A stretch of 64,000 bases of DNA from Peromyscus leucopus (Eukaryota; Chordata; Mammalia; Rodentia; Cricetidae): assembly GCF_004664715.2 (NCBI RefSeq), contig NC_051083.1, forward strand, positions 101,833,661 to 101,897,660, written 5' to 3'. This document shows, piece after piece, positions 1-11,122 of this stretch (positions are counted from its first letter, which is position 1; each line of letters starts with the position of its first letter). Made by a program: the position numbers and the translations under genes. Under the pieces are notes generated by a model. It was not told the origin of the DNA. It saw nothing but the letters and a program-made list of their open reading frames with translations, and searched no databases.

Positions 1-193
1 TCACCATGCCTGGCTGTTTCCAGTGTGGCTTTGAACTCACAGAGATCCAGAGGGATTTCTACCTCTAGAGTGCTAGGATTAAAGGTGTGTGTGCCACCAT
101 TTTCTAGCCTTTGTATCTAGCGGCTGTTCCGTCTCTGATCCCAGATAAGTTTATTAGGGTGCACAATATTTTGGGGAACACAATACCACCACA
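1..193 (-). mobile_element. LTR fragment with embedded B1 segment, cut by window edge
   Basis: Read on the minus strand it starts TGTGGTGGTATTGTGTTCCC and continues through a 'cagataagttt' motif (plus strand) into a B1-like block. This is the same 5' module as the complete LTR at 20823-21328. The plus-strand end 'ccaccaca' at 193 marks the TG end of the LTR. The other end lies outside the window. The family name is not certain. Confidence 0.7.
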
Positions 194-394
194 TCAAAGT
201 AGTTGGAACAGAGAGGGAAGCCAAGTAGATAGGCAAAGGACAGAGCACATTAGAATTCTCACTAGAGGGGCAAATTCTAGCTCAAAAGCATCGGAAGCCA
301 CTTCATGACTCTCAGAAAAATATGGCATAGCTATATAGTAGGGTTGTATATAGATACAACTCTTGGACATACATGCACTCACAGGACTAAACAT

Positions 395-980
395 CCTACT
401 CCACAGATACTTGCTCATCCACGTTCATTCCTGTTTTATTCAAAACATCTAGGGATTGGAAACAGACTAAATGTTCTTCAACTCATTAATGGATCACTGT
501 AATGTACCATGTACACAATGGAATTCTCAAAAACTGTAAAGAAAAATGAAATGTACAGGAAAATAGATGGAACTGAATAATATTATATGAAGTCAGTTAA
601 CCAGGTATTACAAAGATAAATACTCCCTGCTCTCTCTCATCTATAGACCTTAACTTCTAATTTTTATATACTTGTTTTTTATTCATGAGTGAATGCAGAA
701 GCAAGGCAACTAGACTGGGATCCATGGAACTGAGAGGCAAACTTTAATGGAGGCTGGTGAGGAGGGTAATAGAACATGAATGATACAAATTAGAAGGAGC
801 CTTACTAGCAGTGGAAAGACACAAATACAGGATAGGGGTGGGAAGTTAGGTAAATGGAATAAGCATAAAGAGGTGAATCAAAGAAAACTAAATATGTTTG
901 AAAATTCCATGAAGACACACTTTCCTTTTATGCTAGTTAAAACATTAAAATATGAAGGTTTCAACCATGATTTTTGAATG
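395..980 (+). mobile_element. Old L1 (LINE-1) 3'-region fragment
   Basis: The text matches the familiar L1 3' block: 'ttcattcctgttttattcaaaac', 'aatgttcttcaactcattaa', 'acacaatggaattctc', then 'gatggaactgaataat' and a G-rich stretch. It is heavily diverged, with no intact reading frame. It is 5' truncated, as is usual for L1. Boundaries are approximate. Confidence 0.65.
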
Positions 981-1244
981 TATATAGTCCTACATACTTA
1001 AAGTCCTAGAAAATCTTGGTGGTTGGCCTCACTCTGCCAGGAACTTACACATTCAACTTGCAATTGAAGTGTGAGATTGAATCACTCTCATGTCTTTTTA
1101 TGGAGGAAATGTGTAAAAGGAAGGGAAATGCCACAGTGGGTTTCATGCTTCCTTTCTCTTTTTTTTCTTATCTACATGGATAGCCATATTTAAATTTGAC
1201 TTAATAGCATGGTAAATTGTACTATTAAATTAATATTTCTTAGA

Positions 1245-1765
1245 TACTATAGGGCTCTGCCCTAAATGGGACATATACACCACATCCACTCCCCAACCCT
1301 TAAGGATCTTCATTCACAGAAGAGGGAGCAGAAAAGATGTAAAAGCCATAGGTGGTAGCCAACAAGAGATACAGACACAGCGGGGCAGGTACACATATGA
1401 ACTGATACTGATTGTGAGAGCATACACAAGGTGCCGACAAGCAGAATCCCAGCACAGAAGAGAGAAAGTAGGCCCAAAATCCCTCCCCTAGCTGAATAGC
1501 TATTGACATTCGATAGCTGCTAGGAGAAGGAGACTTGGTTTTCTTTAATGATGTGACACCTGGCAGGTTAATCATGTGACAGGGAAGGCTCTTCATCCAA
1601 GACTAACTGAGAAACACAAAATGGAATTATATGGGGAAGAAAAAAAAAATCAAAAAGAAATCTCAAAGTTGGCTGGAAAGGGTTGAGAGGGTGATTAGGA
1701 AGTAGTTAGAGAGACAGGTGAATATGTTCGAAATGAATTAATAAAATATTGTTTAAAATATTGAT
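1245..1765 (+). mobile_element. L1 3' UTR, 5'-truncated
   Basis: It begins at the characteristic 'ccctaaatgggacatata' block just after where ORF2 would end. It contains the 'cagaagagggagcagaaaagatg' and 'cccagcacagaag' blocks and ends in a G-rich purine stretch and 'gaattaataaaat'. The copy at 10255-10790 has the same layout. No ORF2 sequence is present. Confidence 0.75.
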
Positions 1766-2795
1766 ATTTCTTCATGATATTCTTAATGTAAGCCCATAAG
1801 GTCCATTGTTATCAAATGTAATCCTTAAAATAATTCCATGATTCAGGTACCTATTTTTCTTTTACGGGTCACAAAACAAAGTTTTGAAAACTGGTCCAAA
1901 ATATGCCACAGATAGTGAAATTGTAAGTAAAGGTGCAATTCGAATTCTAGCAGGACAAGCTACACCGCATTCTTCACTAGCAGACTGTTTGCCCTTACAA
2001 TGGACAATCTAGTCTCAGCCCCATTAGCACCACAAGCTGAGGCCTTGCAAAGAAGAAACCCAGTCCTTCCCTGTCTGTGTTGTTGCATTTGTATTTGATG
2101 CCCCTGCAGATTAGAGAAGCAGCTAGCTGCTAGAAAGAATGCAAAAATCGAAGGGTGTAACCTATTCCACCCTCACTGTAGAAGAGGGGAGAACAATGAG
2201 TTTTTCCATCAAATGTCTGTCAATAGAGTCCTTTACTTTACAAAGCAGAAGGTCATCTGGTCCCATATTCCAGCCGCAGAACTGTTAAAAGAAAATAATA
2301 GGAGATAGGAAAATGCCACCCAATGTTTAATTCAACTTACAGTACAGATTGAACCTAATTTTCTTAACAGATATAATGGTAGTGGCAAATTATTAACAAT
2401 TTGAATTTCATTAAAAATTTTGGTAATGTATTATATTAAGGTTATATTAGCTAGAGCACACACAAACTATAATCTAGCATCAAAAATACATTTTAATGGC
2501 CTTATTGTGAGCATAGATGTTTCAAAATTCCAAGTCATTTGATAAAGAGCCTGATTACAGTCAGATTAGAATAAAGAATAATGGCCTTATTCAAGTATCT
2601 ATTCTTTTAAAATCCCTGGTGAGTCTTCACTTCTCTGAAATCAGATGGGAAAGTTTTGTAAGCTTTAGAGTTTGAAGAAATAAATAAATAAATTCAACCC
2701 TAATGTGGCCAATTCGAGAAAATAAAAGGGAAAAGATACATTTTCAGCAGATCAGGGATAAATCAATGACTTACTAGTTACCATATGATAGTGGG
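1766..2795. other. AT-rich unique DNA, no gene seen
   Basis: I see no SINE, LTR or convincing open frame. There are scattered A/T runs only. The sequence could hold very old, unrecognisable repeats. Confidence 0.5.
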
Positions 2796-2799
2796 AAAG

Positions 2800-3310
2800 C
2801 TTGTTTGGACATAATGTCCCATAAACACAGGCTGAAAGATGGCTTAGTCATGTAAGCATGAGGATGGCAGAGCAGACCAATAGCACCCACATAAAAACCT
2901 GGTACAGCTTCATGCATCTCTAACCCTAATGCTGCAAGGGTAGAGACAGATGAGTCCCCAGCACACAAAAGTCACTCAGTCTAGCAAGTCATAGGGTTTT
3001 GTTTCGTTTTTGTTGTTGTTTTGAGACAGGGTTTCTCTGTGTAGCTTTGTGCCTTTCTTGAATCTCACTTGGCAGTCCAGGCTGGCCTCGAACTCACAGA
3101 GATCCACCTGCCTCTGCCTCCCGAGTGCTGGGATTAAAGGCGTGCACCACCACTGCCCGGCCAAGTCAGAGGGTTTAATGAAGACACCCTGTCTAAAAAA
3201 ATAAGTGGAAGAAATATCAAGGATAACTGACTTCAGCCTGTAACCTCAACTTGCATATGTACACACATGAACACACATATATTCACATATATCATAGTCT
3301 GAGAAGAGAT
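2800..3310 (+). repeat. B3-type SINE split by a B1
   Basis: Left part: 'gctgaaagatggcttagtcatg', 'agcacccacataaaa', 'ctaatgctgcaagggtag'. Right part, after the B1 at 3001-3162: 'gacaccctgtctaaaaaa', 'aactgacttcagcctg', then an ACACAC-rich end. Together they give the order expected for a B3/B2-type SINE of about 300 bp. The split shows that this SINE is older than the inserted B1. Confidence 0.65.
3001..3162 (-). repeat. B1 SINE, near-consensus, with target duplications
   Basis: A minus-strand B1 begins with a T-rich tail, then 'gagacagggtttctctgtgt', and ends 'cactgcccggcc'. It is flanked by a duplication of about 14 bp, 'aagtcatagggttt' at 2986-2999 and 'aagtcagagggttt' at 3163-3176, with one mismatch. 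The close match to consensus and readable duplication suggest a fairly recent insertion into the B3-type SINE. Confidence 0.92.
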
Positions 3311-3514
3311 GTGGGAGTAAAGTGAGGATTTGTTTACAGTAAATGAGACATTAAAGGAAGGATGAGCTGGGGTACATTTTTCCTGTTGACACAATAAATG
3401 AGCAGATGCTAAAAATGTAAGGGCCTCTGCTCCTGTGAAAATGATCCTTTATTTTCAGACACTAGCAATTATTAAACCTGAAGCCTGCTATGGGTAACTA
3501 ATGAGGGCAAAGCT

Positions 3515-3765
3515 AAGCCAGGGAGATGGCTCAGTGGGTAAAGTCTTTGATGAGTAAACAGGAGGACCACGCCCCCCCACACACACACACATAAAATGCA
3601 GACCAGTGTTGGAGGCGGTCTTCAGACCCCAGGGGCTTGCTAAAGAGCAAGCCTTGCCTTAACTGGTTAGTTCTAGGCCAAGGAAAAGACACCAAAGTTT
3701 GTCTTTCCTCTAGCTTCCATATCTACACATACATGCAAGCAAAAATAGAGATGAAAACTGACCAA
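3515..3765 (+). repeat. B3-type SINE
   Basis: Contains 'gggagatggctcagtgggta', a short C7(AC)n tract near 3570-3591, 'gttggaggcggtcttcagac', 'gggcttgctaaa', and 'gtctttcctctagcttcc' followed by an ACATACATGC-rich end. The order fits a diverged B3/B2-like SINE. Confidence 0.65.
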
Positions 3766-3799
3766 AACTAGTGAACATTAGACACACATTGAAGCATAT

Positions 3800-3925
3800 G
3801 TCTATTAATTACAGCACTTGGGAAGCCGAGCATGAAAATCAGGAGTTCAAGGCAAATATCAGGTACACAAAATGTTTGAGACCTGCCTGATTTACATGAT
3901 GCCTTGTCTTAAATACAAATAAAAC
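3800..3925 (+). repeat. Diverged B1-like fragment
   Basis: 'ttacagcacttgggaagccg', 'aggagttcaaggcaaa' and 'gccttgtcttaaataca' follow the B1 order but with many changes and a missing start. Confidence 0.5.
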
Positions 3926-4639
3926 TGATCAGAGCACTTTAATTACAGAAACTCTAAGGAGACAGCTCGTAAGTACTTCAATATAAACAGCAATATGATA
4001 AATAAGTGCATAAGTTTTCCAGTCTAACAAAATCTGGCTTTAGGCCATTTCCTAGTCTATAAAATAGGTATATGATAGTTATGAGGATTAGGTAATGTTA
4101 AGAACCAGGTACATAATCAGCACTTATCTTGGAAGGTATCAGAAGCACTCTAGCAAATGTTCACAGCTATAGACCTTCTTGTATTTATACTGATAAGCTT
4201 TTCAGAGGGTGAGAAGCATACAAGCGCTGCCTAGACATGCTCTTATGTTACTGTGGTTGCTTTTAGCTCCCAACACTGGCTTTCAGGTGTGTATAACATT
4301 CTGAGGGGCTCCTGAATAATTACATACTGCCTTTGTCCAAAATAGACTTAGAGGTATCTTATGATAAGTTAGCTTTAGAGTCTATCTTTATTTGTTACCT
4401 TACCAGAAAGCTGAAGTTTGTCATTTACTCTGTGTGCCACAAATACATAATTTGTTGGTGCATCAGTTAACTTTTCTTAAATGTGAATGGTAATAATAGG
4501 ATGTTAGTATTGTGAGTATGAAATTAACTAGTCCATGTCAAGTCCCAGAAGCAAACCGTAAATAAAAATTAATTATTTGCATTTCTTTCATCTGTTCTCT
4601 TAAAAATTCATGGAGCCAGAAATATGGTGCACGAAATTG

Positions 4640-4830
4640 GACCATTTGCTGGTTCTTCAGAGGACCTAAGTTCAGATGCTAGCACCCAAATCAGGCTATT
4701 CACAACACCCTATAAGCCTAACTCCATGGTATGCAACCCCTCTTCTGGTCTGCACAGCATCTTGATTCACATGTACATATACATGCATACATACACAACT
4801 GAATAAAAACAAAAAATAATTGTTTAAAAA
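4640..4830 (+). repeat. Diverged B2-like SINE
   Basis: 'cttcagaggacctaagttca', 'gctagcacccaaat', 'acccctcttctggtctgc' and a final ACATACATGCATACATACAC tract reproduce B2 order. The 5' tRNA-like part is poor. Confidence 0.6.
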
Positions 4831-4934
4831 TGTACTAAAGCATACTTAGATGTAGTAGATGAAATACATATCAACTCAAGTACAGTAATGACTTCAAACT
4901 GTGAACATAATTTCTTTAAGGGGGCAAACAGGTG

Positions 4935-5062
4935 GGCAGGTGGAGCATGCCACTACACCTAGCACTTGGGAGGTAGAGGCAGGAGGGACTCTGACTTGGA
5001 GGCCAGCCTGGTCTACACAGTTCCAGGACATTCAGGGCTACACAGAGAAACCCTATCTCAAT
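4935..5062 (+). repeat. B1 SINE
   Basis: 'cacttgggaggtagaggc', 'ggccagcctggtctacac' and 'agagaaaccctatctcaa' occur in B1 order on the plus strand. The copy is moderately diverged. Confidence 0.8.
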
Positions 5063-5253
5063 TAGTTTATTTCAAGAGCTGTAAATTAGGTAAAATAAAA
5101 AAGACTACGAGAAGACATGTTTCAGACTGCTCCCCTCTCTTGACTTGTACCTTTAACCACATTTTCATCTATATATCATTACCCTATACCCCTCAGAAAA
5201 TTTAGTTCATCAGATAACTAGAAATATATTCACTGTGTACAAAACCACACCAT

Positions 5254-5393
5254 GTCAGGCAGTGGTGGTGCATGCCTTTAATCCCAGCACTCAGAGGGCA
5301 GAGATAGGCAGATCTCTGAGTTCAAGGCCAGCCTGGACTACAGAGTGAGTTCTAGGACAGCCATGGATACACAGGGAAACCCTGTATCCAAAG
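5254..5393 (+). repeat. B1 SINE
   Basis: 'ggcagtggtggtgcatgcc', 'tttaatcccagcactc', 'gccagcctggactaca' and 'aaaccctgtatcc', followed by an A-rich tail. A clear plus-strand B1. Confidence 0.9.
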
Positions 5394-5969
5394 AAAAAAA
5401 AAACAACACTACAACACTACACCAATGTGTCCCTGTCATTTAAAACAAATACCTAAATTTATTCTGCAGCTAAAGGACTACGTAAATGACTTAACACAAG
5501 GCTGTCCTAAGTTTTCCAAATGTACAAAATAGAATAGAGTCTAATAGTTACAAATTTCCTAAATTACTTGAATGTGGGTGACATTAAGCAGGAAAGACTA
5601 CTAACTCAGAAATCTTTCATTCTATTTGAAATAATTCTGGTATAATATTTAATTTTAATACGTTGGATAAAATATTGAAGGTATTAATTTAGGATCTTAC
5701 CAGTCTATACTAAAGCTTTGACATATCCACAACTGCATGCTTCCATGTGAGTCTTATGGCAGTTGCTACGCTTTGTTAGTCCTGGCTCTGTTAGCTGAAT
5801 ATCTTTCTATTTATTTCTTCAATACATTCATAGAAATTTAGGTGCTTAAATTTTAAGATCCATAGTTATTGAATAAAAAACACAACAATGTAACTTTATG
5901 AGACAGTGTTCATTTAAGGTTTTCCACTACCAAGGATCATCTTCATTAATATTTATTTATTTCATTTTT

Positions 5970-6262
5970 TGATTATGAGTGTTTTGTTCACATATATATC
6001 TATGTACCAGACCCATGGCTGATGTCCATGAAGATCAGAAAAGAGCATCAGTTGAGACCTGCTAAGTAGGTGCTGGGAATCAAACCAGGTTTTCTGCAAA
6101 TCAAATGCTCCTAACTGTTGATGAATTTCTCTATTTTACTTTGTGAATAGGAGGTACACGTACCACACTTCATGTGTGGAGGTAAGTTCTTCCATTCTAC
6201 TATGAGGATTCTACTCAGATCATCAGGATCTTACCAACTGAGGCATCTCACCAGCCCAATGA
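5970..6262 (-). repeat. B2-type SINE remnants
   Basis: 'gtgctgggaatcaaaccagg', 'ctcctaactgttgatgaatt' and a second block ending 'ctgaggcatctcaccagccc' read as minus-strand B2/B3 promoter-side sequence. There may be two partial copies. Confidence 0.5.
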
Positions 6263-6359
6263 TGTCCTTTTGAATGTGTGACATAGGGAACATTTGTGGC
6301 TCTGGGTAAGAATCTCAACATTTCTTTTTCATCATTTGTTTGGGGGCACTGGTGCAATT

Positions 6360-6600
6360 CTTTTTTTTTCCTTTTATTCTCTCATATATTACATCCTGAT
6401 CACAGTTTCCCCTCCCTCCACTCTTCCCAGTCCCCCCATCTCCCCTCTCCTCTCATTCCCTTCAAAAAAAAAAAAAAGAGCAGTCCTCCCAGTGATATCC
6501 ACTGAACATGGCCTATGAAGTTACAATAAAACTAGGCATAAACCCTCATAGGAAGGCAAGACTAGGGAATTCAAGATACATACTGAATTTAGCTGTGTCT
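6360..6600 (-). mobile_element. L1 3'-region fragment
   Basis: Pyrimidine-rich 'cacagtttcccctccctcc' and 'cccatctcccctctcc', then 'ccactgaacatggcctatga', match the antisense of the purine-rich rodent L1 3' region. No coding part is visible. Confidence 0.55.
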
Positions 6601-7175
6601 CTCTCAAAAACTTTTACAAATATTAGCTGTAAATATATGGTGAAGAGTCATTAATGTAGGACTGACTGGTTTTTAGTAGAGAAATTGTCTAGCATATGCA
6701 GTTCTCTGGATCCAACTCCCAACATGACACACATAAAATATTAGATACACAGTGCTCAAACAATTTTAGCTTAATCTAAACCTACATTGGAAAGTGATGA
6801 ATCATGGTAGAAGAAAAAGTAAAAGTTCTGCACTTCTAAGCATAAATTTTCACAAAGAATAATACACATATATTCAGCTAAACATACATCATAAAATAAT
6901 AAAACAACAATTAATGAAATGTAATAAAAACCAAGAAATTTTTGAGAAAATAATAGACATTCTTTTTGGATATGTGGCTGAACACACAAAAATTATGTAC
7001 AATCCCCAAGTAAAAAATATAAAGATAACTGGAAACCACAATTAACTGAAATTGGCCCTGTAGATACCTTGGAAACTTCTATAACATAATATGTACTATG
7101 AAACAACAGGCAACAAGATTATGGCACTAGCAAAAAGGAACTGGGAACGGAAACAGATGAATAAATCTAGAATAC

Positions 7176-7505
7176 TGTCTCAGTTACCTTTCTATTGCTG
7201 CAAGAAGACACCATTTAATTGGGTGCTTGCTTAAACTTTCAGAGAGTTAGTCCTTGATCAACATGATGAGGAACATGGTACTGGAACAATAGCTAAGAAC
7301 TTACATCCCAATATACAGGCAGTGAGTAGAGAAAGAGAGATGGGGCCTATTGGTGTGGGCTTTTGAAACTTCAAGGTTCACCCTCAGTGAAACACTTTCT
7401 CCAACAAGGCCAAACCTCTTCATCCTTCCCAAACAATTCCACTAACTGGAAACAAAGCATTCAAACATATGAGCCTCTAAATGCTAGTCTTACTCAACTA
7501 CCACA
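7176..7505 (-). mobile_element. MaLR-type solo LTR with exact 5-bp duplications
   Basis: The plus text runs from 'tgtctcagttacctttct' to 'ctcaactaccaca' (TG...CA ends, 330 bp). It is flanked by AATAC at 7171-7175 and at 7506-7510. A 5-bp duplication is what ERVL-related MaLR elements produce. Minus-strand reading ends in '...acagca...' bases typical of rodent ORR1/MT-like LTRs. The subfamily is not certain. Confidence 0.85.
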
Positions 7506-7814
7506 AATACTTAAAGTATTTTTTTCAGTGAAGAAGTAGCCTATCGAACAGACACCATATAATACCTATCCATCAAACCTTAGGATATCATTTTGAAAAA
7601 GAAAAAACAAAAACAAAAACATTTCCTTTTATAGTTGTTAGTTCTGAAAACCCAAAAGCTAGGAAAGGAACGATTATTTCTATGTTTATTGTACTAGAGA
7701 AGAAAGTAAACACAAATAATTAATTCATGGATGTATTTCCATTTATTCTGATTATACCCAGAAAACCCGAACCAAATATGAACAAAATTTAATGAAATAA
7801 AATAGAAAAAAAAT

Positions 7815-7970
7815 TTCTCATCAGTTGAGGCACACACCTTTATTCCCAGCACTTGGGAGGTAGAGGCAGAAGGATTTCTGATTTCAAAGCCAGCCTGGTC
7901 CACAGAGCAAGTTTCAGGACAGCCAGGGTTACAGAGACACTTTGTCTCAAAAAAAAAAAAAAAAAAAAAC
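7815..7970 (+). repeat. B1 SINE with long A tail
   Basis: 'cccagcacttgggaggtag', 'aaagccagcctggtccac', 'acagccagggttacagag', 'tttgtctc' and a tail of about 21 A residues. The first 20 or so B1 bases are poor. Confidence 0.88.
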
Positions 7971-7979
7971 CTAAAAAAA

Positions 7980-9775
7980 TACTGTCTGAAGCATTCAAAG
8001 GCGCCCCTAATGCCATGTGACTCAGGCAGGTTAAAGACACCCACAGGGCAGCCTGGGTCCTCACGGTTCAGGCTGCCTAAAGGATCCACATGCCTACCCA
8101 GTGTCAATATGATGAGCAAGTATACGGTCGTGAAATGGAAGAGAAAGAGAGGCGGAACGGTTCATGTGCTGTGGTAACAGTGCAGTTCTGAAGAAGCAAG
8201 GGCTGTGAGAAATGGGCTCATGTTGGCAGCCTGCTTGCCACCTAGGACCAGGGTGACTTCTGGGCCTGGGCTGCTGCCTACGGCATCTGTGACAGCTGGG
8301 GTCTGTGTTGACATCATGACTCATGTTGTCATAAAGGTCAGGGGGATGCTCAGGGTATCAGTAGCCACCTGTGGCCATTTCAATGTACAAGGTTCGTGCT
8401 ACCACCAGGGCCATGCTGATCTAAGTGAACTATGCTGCAAATGGGGTCATGATGACATCCAGGCCTGGGCTGCTGCCAGGGGCCATGTCTTGGTCCATGG
8501 CTCTACCTCAACCAGGGTCTCCTATTACCACTGAAGGCCATGCAACTATGCCGGGTATAAGACATAACCTGAGGCCAGGTTGGGATCCAAGGGTCATGAT
8601 GCAGCCAGAGCCAACGAGATCTGAGTGACCTGCACTGCCACAAGCTGATCTGGTGACATTCAGGCCTGGGATGCAGCTGAGGACTATGTCTGGGTCCATG
8701 GTCCTATCACTCACAGGGTCTATCTTCTGTGGCCTGTGGTGCCACCAAAGGACACACGGATGCCCAGGATCTAGGCCACAACCTTGGCCATGTTGGCACC
8801 TGAGGGCCGTGTCACCACCAGGGCCACACCAATTTGAGTGTTGTCTGAACCAGGGCTGCTGCTGAGGGCCATTTCTGGGTCCTTGACCCGAACACAGTCA
8901 GGATCTCTGTTGACATCTGTACCTGCTGATACCATCAAAGGCAATGCCAATGCCAGGGGTCTGGGCTGCCACCTGGGGCCATGGTGACATCTAAGCTGGG
9001 GATGCTACCAAATACCATGTCTGGGTCGATGGTCCTACCACTGCCAGGGTCTGTGTTGATATCCATGGCCCACAGTACCACCAAAGGCTACATGGACACC
9101 CCGGGTCTGGGCTGCACCCTGTGGCCATGTTGGTGTCTGAGGGCCATGATGCCACCAGAGCCATGTCAATCTGGGTGGCCTTCACAGCCACATGGGGTCA
9201 TGGTGTTGTCCTTGCCTGGGCTACTGCTATGGTCCATGTCTGGGTCCATGGTCCAACAGCAGCCATAGTCTGAACTGATGTCCATGGCTCATGTTACCAC
9301 AGGGAGTTATAGGAACCATGTGTGTTGAAATCTGAGGGCTGTGCTGAACCAGCCCTGCACCTCACTGGCCCTGAAATAGCTTTCCCTGTCCCTGGCTGGT
9401 CGCTGAAGCAGGAGAGCTGCCTTTGTCTTCCCAGATAGCCACAGGATCTCCATGAGAACCCAGTGATGATGGTGTGCCAGAGGCCTTGAAACAGACCATT
9501 GAACATTTTGTGCATGGGGCTAATTGGACAAAAGGGTATACTGAGTGACACACTGCATCTCCCGGTACCACTAGAATGAATGAAGAGGTGTTGGGAAGAT
9601 GGGGGAATCAAGGTAGGTTCTTCATGTTTGTTTTTGTTTTGTTTTTTATTAATTGAAGGAGAACGCTGTAAGGGTATGGGGCAGATATGGAGTGACTGGG
9701 AGGTGAGAGAGTTTGGGGTGCATGGTGTGAAATTCCCAAAGAATCAATAAAGAATTATGTAAAATAAAATAAAAC
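7980..9775 (+). mobile_element. Composite: satellite-like array fused to an L1 3' end
   Basis: A lead-in (7980-8247) precedes a tandem array (8248-9300), then a tail with CCTGCACCTCACTGGCCCTG-type text, then 'aattggacaaaagggtatac', an ATTGAAGGAGAACG block and 'gtgtgaaattcccaaagaat' with a final AATAAA near 9746. The last part is the same L1 3' end as at 31330-31535 and 49985-50298. The array text resembles a muroid satellite-like repeat that I remember as MurSatRep1; the name is unverified. I read the whole as one L1-linked unit, which is inference. Confidence 0.6.
8248..9300 (+). repeat. Tandem array of about 200-bp GC-rich units
   Basis: Two landmarks recur. 'GCCTGGGCTGCTGCC'-like text occurs near 8258, 8463, 8665, 8847, 8991 and 9216. 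'TGTCTGGGTCCATGG'-like text occurs near 8487, 8687, 8870, 9017 and 9235. Spacing is uneven, from about 147 to 218 bp, so units carry insertions and deletions. The DNA is much richer in G+C than its surroundings and has few stops. Open frames of 109 and 95 codons result from this composition and are not taken as genes. Confidence 0.8.
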
Positions 9776-9894
9776 AATATCTCACTTTTTAAAGACACAG
9801 AAAAATAAGACTAAAAGATCTCCACAAAATAAAGCCATCTCAACAGGGGCTAAAAGAATTTTGAGAATGAGAAATATAATTATTAAGAGTAAAG

Positions 9895-10130
9895 AGATGG
9901 GACTGGAAATACTTCAGTGGCTAAGAGTGCTTATGACTCTTCCAAAGGACTAAGGTTCAGTTCCCAGTACCCACATCAGGTAGTTTATAACTGCTTGTAA
10001 CTTGAGTTCTAAGAGAACCAGTGCCTTCCTCTGGTTCCTCTGGTTCCTCTGGCTCCTCTGGCAACCGCAAATATGTGTATCACATAGATATACTCACACA
10101 CATATACATAAAATAATACAGTTTAAAAAT
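9895..10130 (+). repeat. B2 SINE with internal 9-bp minisatellite
   Basis: 'cagtggctaagagtgctta', 'ttcagttcccagtaccca' and an ACATATACATAAAATAATAC end define a B2. Inside, four copies of a CCTCTGGTT-type 9-mer lie at 10028-10063; consensus B2 has only one 'cctcttctgg' there. Confidence 0.8.
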
Positions 10131-10254
10131 ATTTTAAAGACCTTCATACATCATAATTTTCATAAATAGAAATACTTTACAATGAATTATAATGCAATTT
10201 ATAAAACAGCATATTGGAGGTCAGTGACAAGTAAAGGGTCAACATAAAGAGAAT

Positions 10255-10790
10255 AAGAGATCTTGGCCCTAAATGGGACATAGATATCACACCCCTATTT
10301 CTAAGATGGAGGGATCTTCTCAAAGAGGGTACAAAACCAAAAGGAAGTAGATAACTTCAAGGAAACTTTCTTTTTTCAGATACAACAAGGTGGATACACA
10401 TATAAACTCACAGCAATTGTGACAGCATGAACAAGATCTGTACAAACTCCAGCAAAACAAAAACCCAGCATAGAGGGAGGGATGGAGGTGAGCATAAAAC
10501 CTCACTCCTAGCTGAGGAGGTACTAGAATGCAATAGCAGCTAGGAGACACCGAGAATCAGTTCCCTTTAGTGATATAAACCCTAGTAAGTCAACTACAAT
10601 GCAGAGCAGGCTCCACTCCCAAGAGTAGTTAGGTGACACAAATTGGATTCAATTGGACAAAAAAGAACAAATCTCAAAATTGGATGGGTAGGGAGGATAT
10701 AGGGAGAAAATAGGAGGAGGAGTTTGGGGAGGGAGATGAATATCATGGAAACTTTCAAAGAATTGGTAAAAAATCTTTTTTGAAAAAAAT
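10255..10790 (+). mobile_element. L1 3' UTR, 5'-truncated
   Basis: It starts with 'ggccctaaatgggacataga', carries 'acaactaca' and 'cagagcaggctccactccc' blocks, then the purine tract 'gggaggatatagggagaaaa' and an A-rich end. This is the same family as 1245-1765. The protein-coding part is absent. Confidence 0.8.
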
Positions 10791-11030
10791 CAAATGCAAT
10801 GCAATTCATAAAGCAGCACAATGGAGGCAGCTGAAGAACAGAACACAGGAGGCAGCAGACAACCACCAAGACCAGGAAATGTGATCGAGCAGTCAAGAAA
10901 TGTAAATGGTAACCAAAGAAGGTCCAAAGTACTTAGAGCTAAAATTTAGAAAAGGACAGACAAATTGTTGTGTGTATAGTAAGATAGGGAGGAGGCATAA
11001 TTTAAATAGATTATGACCTAAGAAAGTAAA

Positions 11031-11083
11031 ACGCACACACACGCGCGCGCGCGCACACACACACACACACATATATATGTATG

Positions 11084-11115
<32 letters not shown>

Positions 11116-11122
11116 TATATAC
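11031..11122. repeat. Compound microsatellite (CA/CG/CA/TA)
   Basis: Alternating (CA)n, (CG)n at about 11042-11054, (CA)n, then ATGT-interrupted (TA)n to 11121. It is strictly alternating purine-pyrimidine over most of its length. Confidence 0.97.

Noticed and set aside
6660..6745. Possible ID-like element
   Set aside because: 'gtctagcatatgcagttctc' and 'ggatccaactcccaacat' only loosely follow an ID or B2 order. Too diverged to call.
8205..9268. Frames of 109 and 95 codons in the tandem array
   Set aside because: Stops are rare because the array is GC-rich. Both strands are open in places, and the unit length varies so the frame is not preserved between units.
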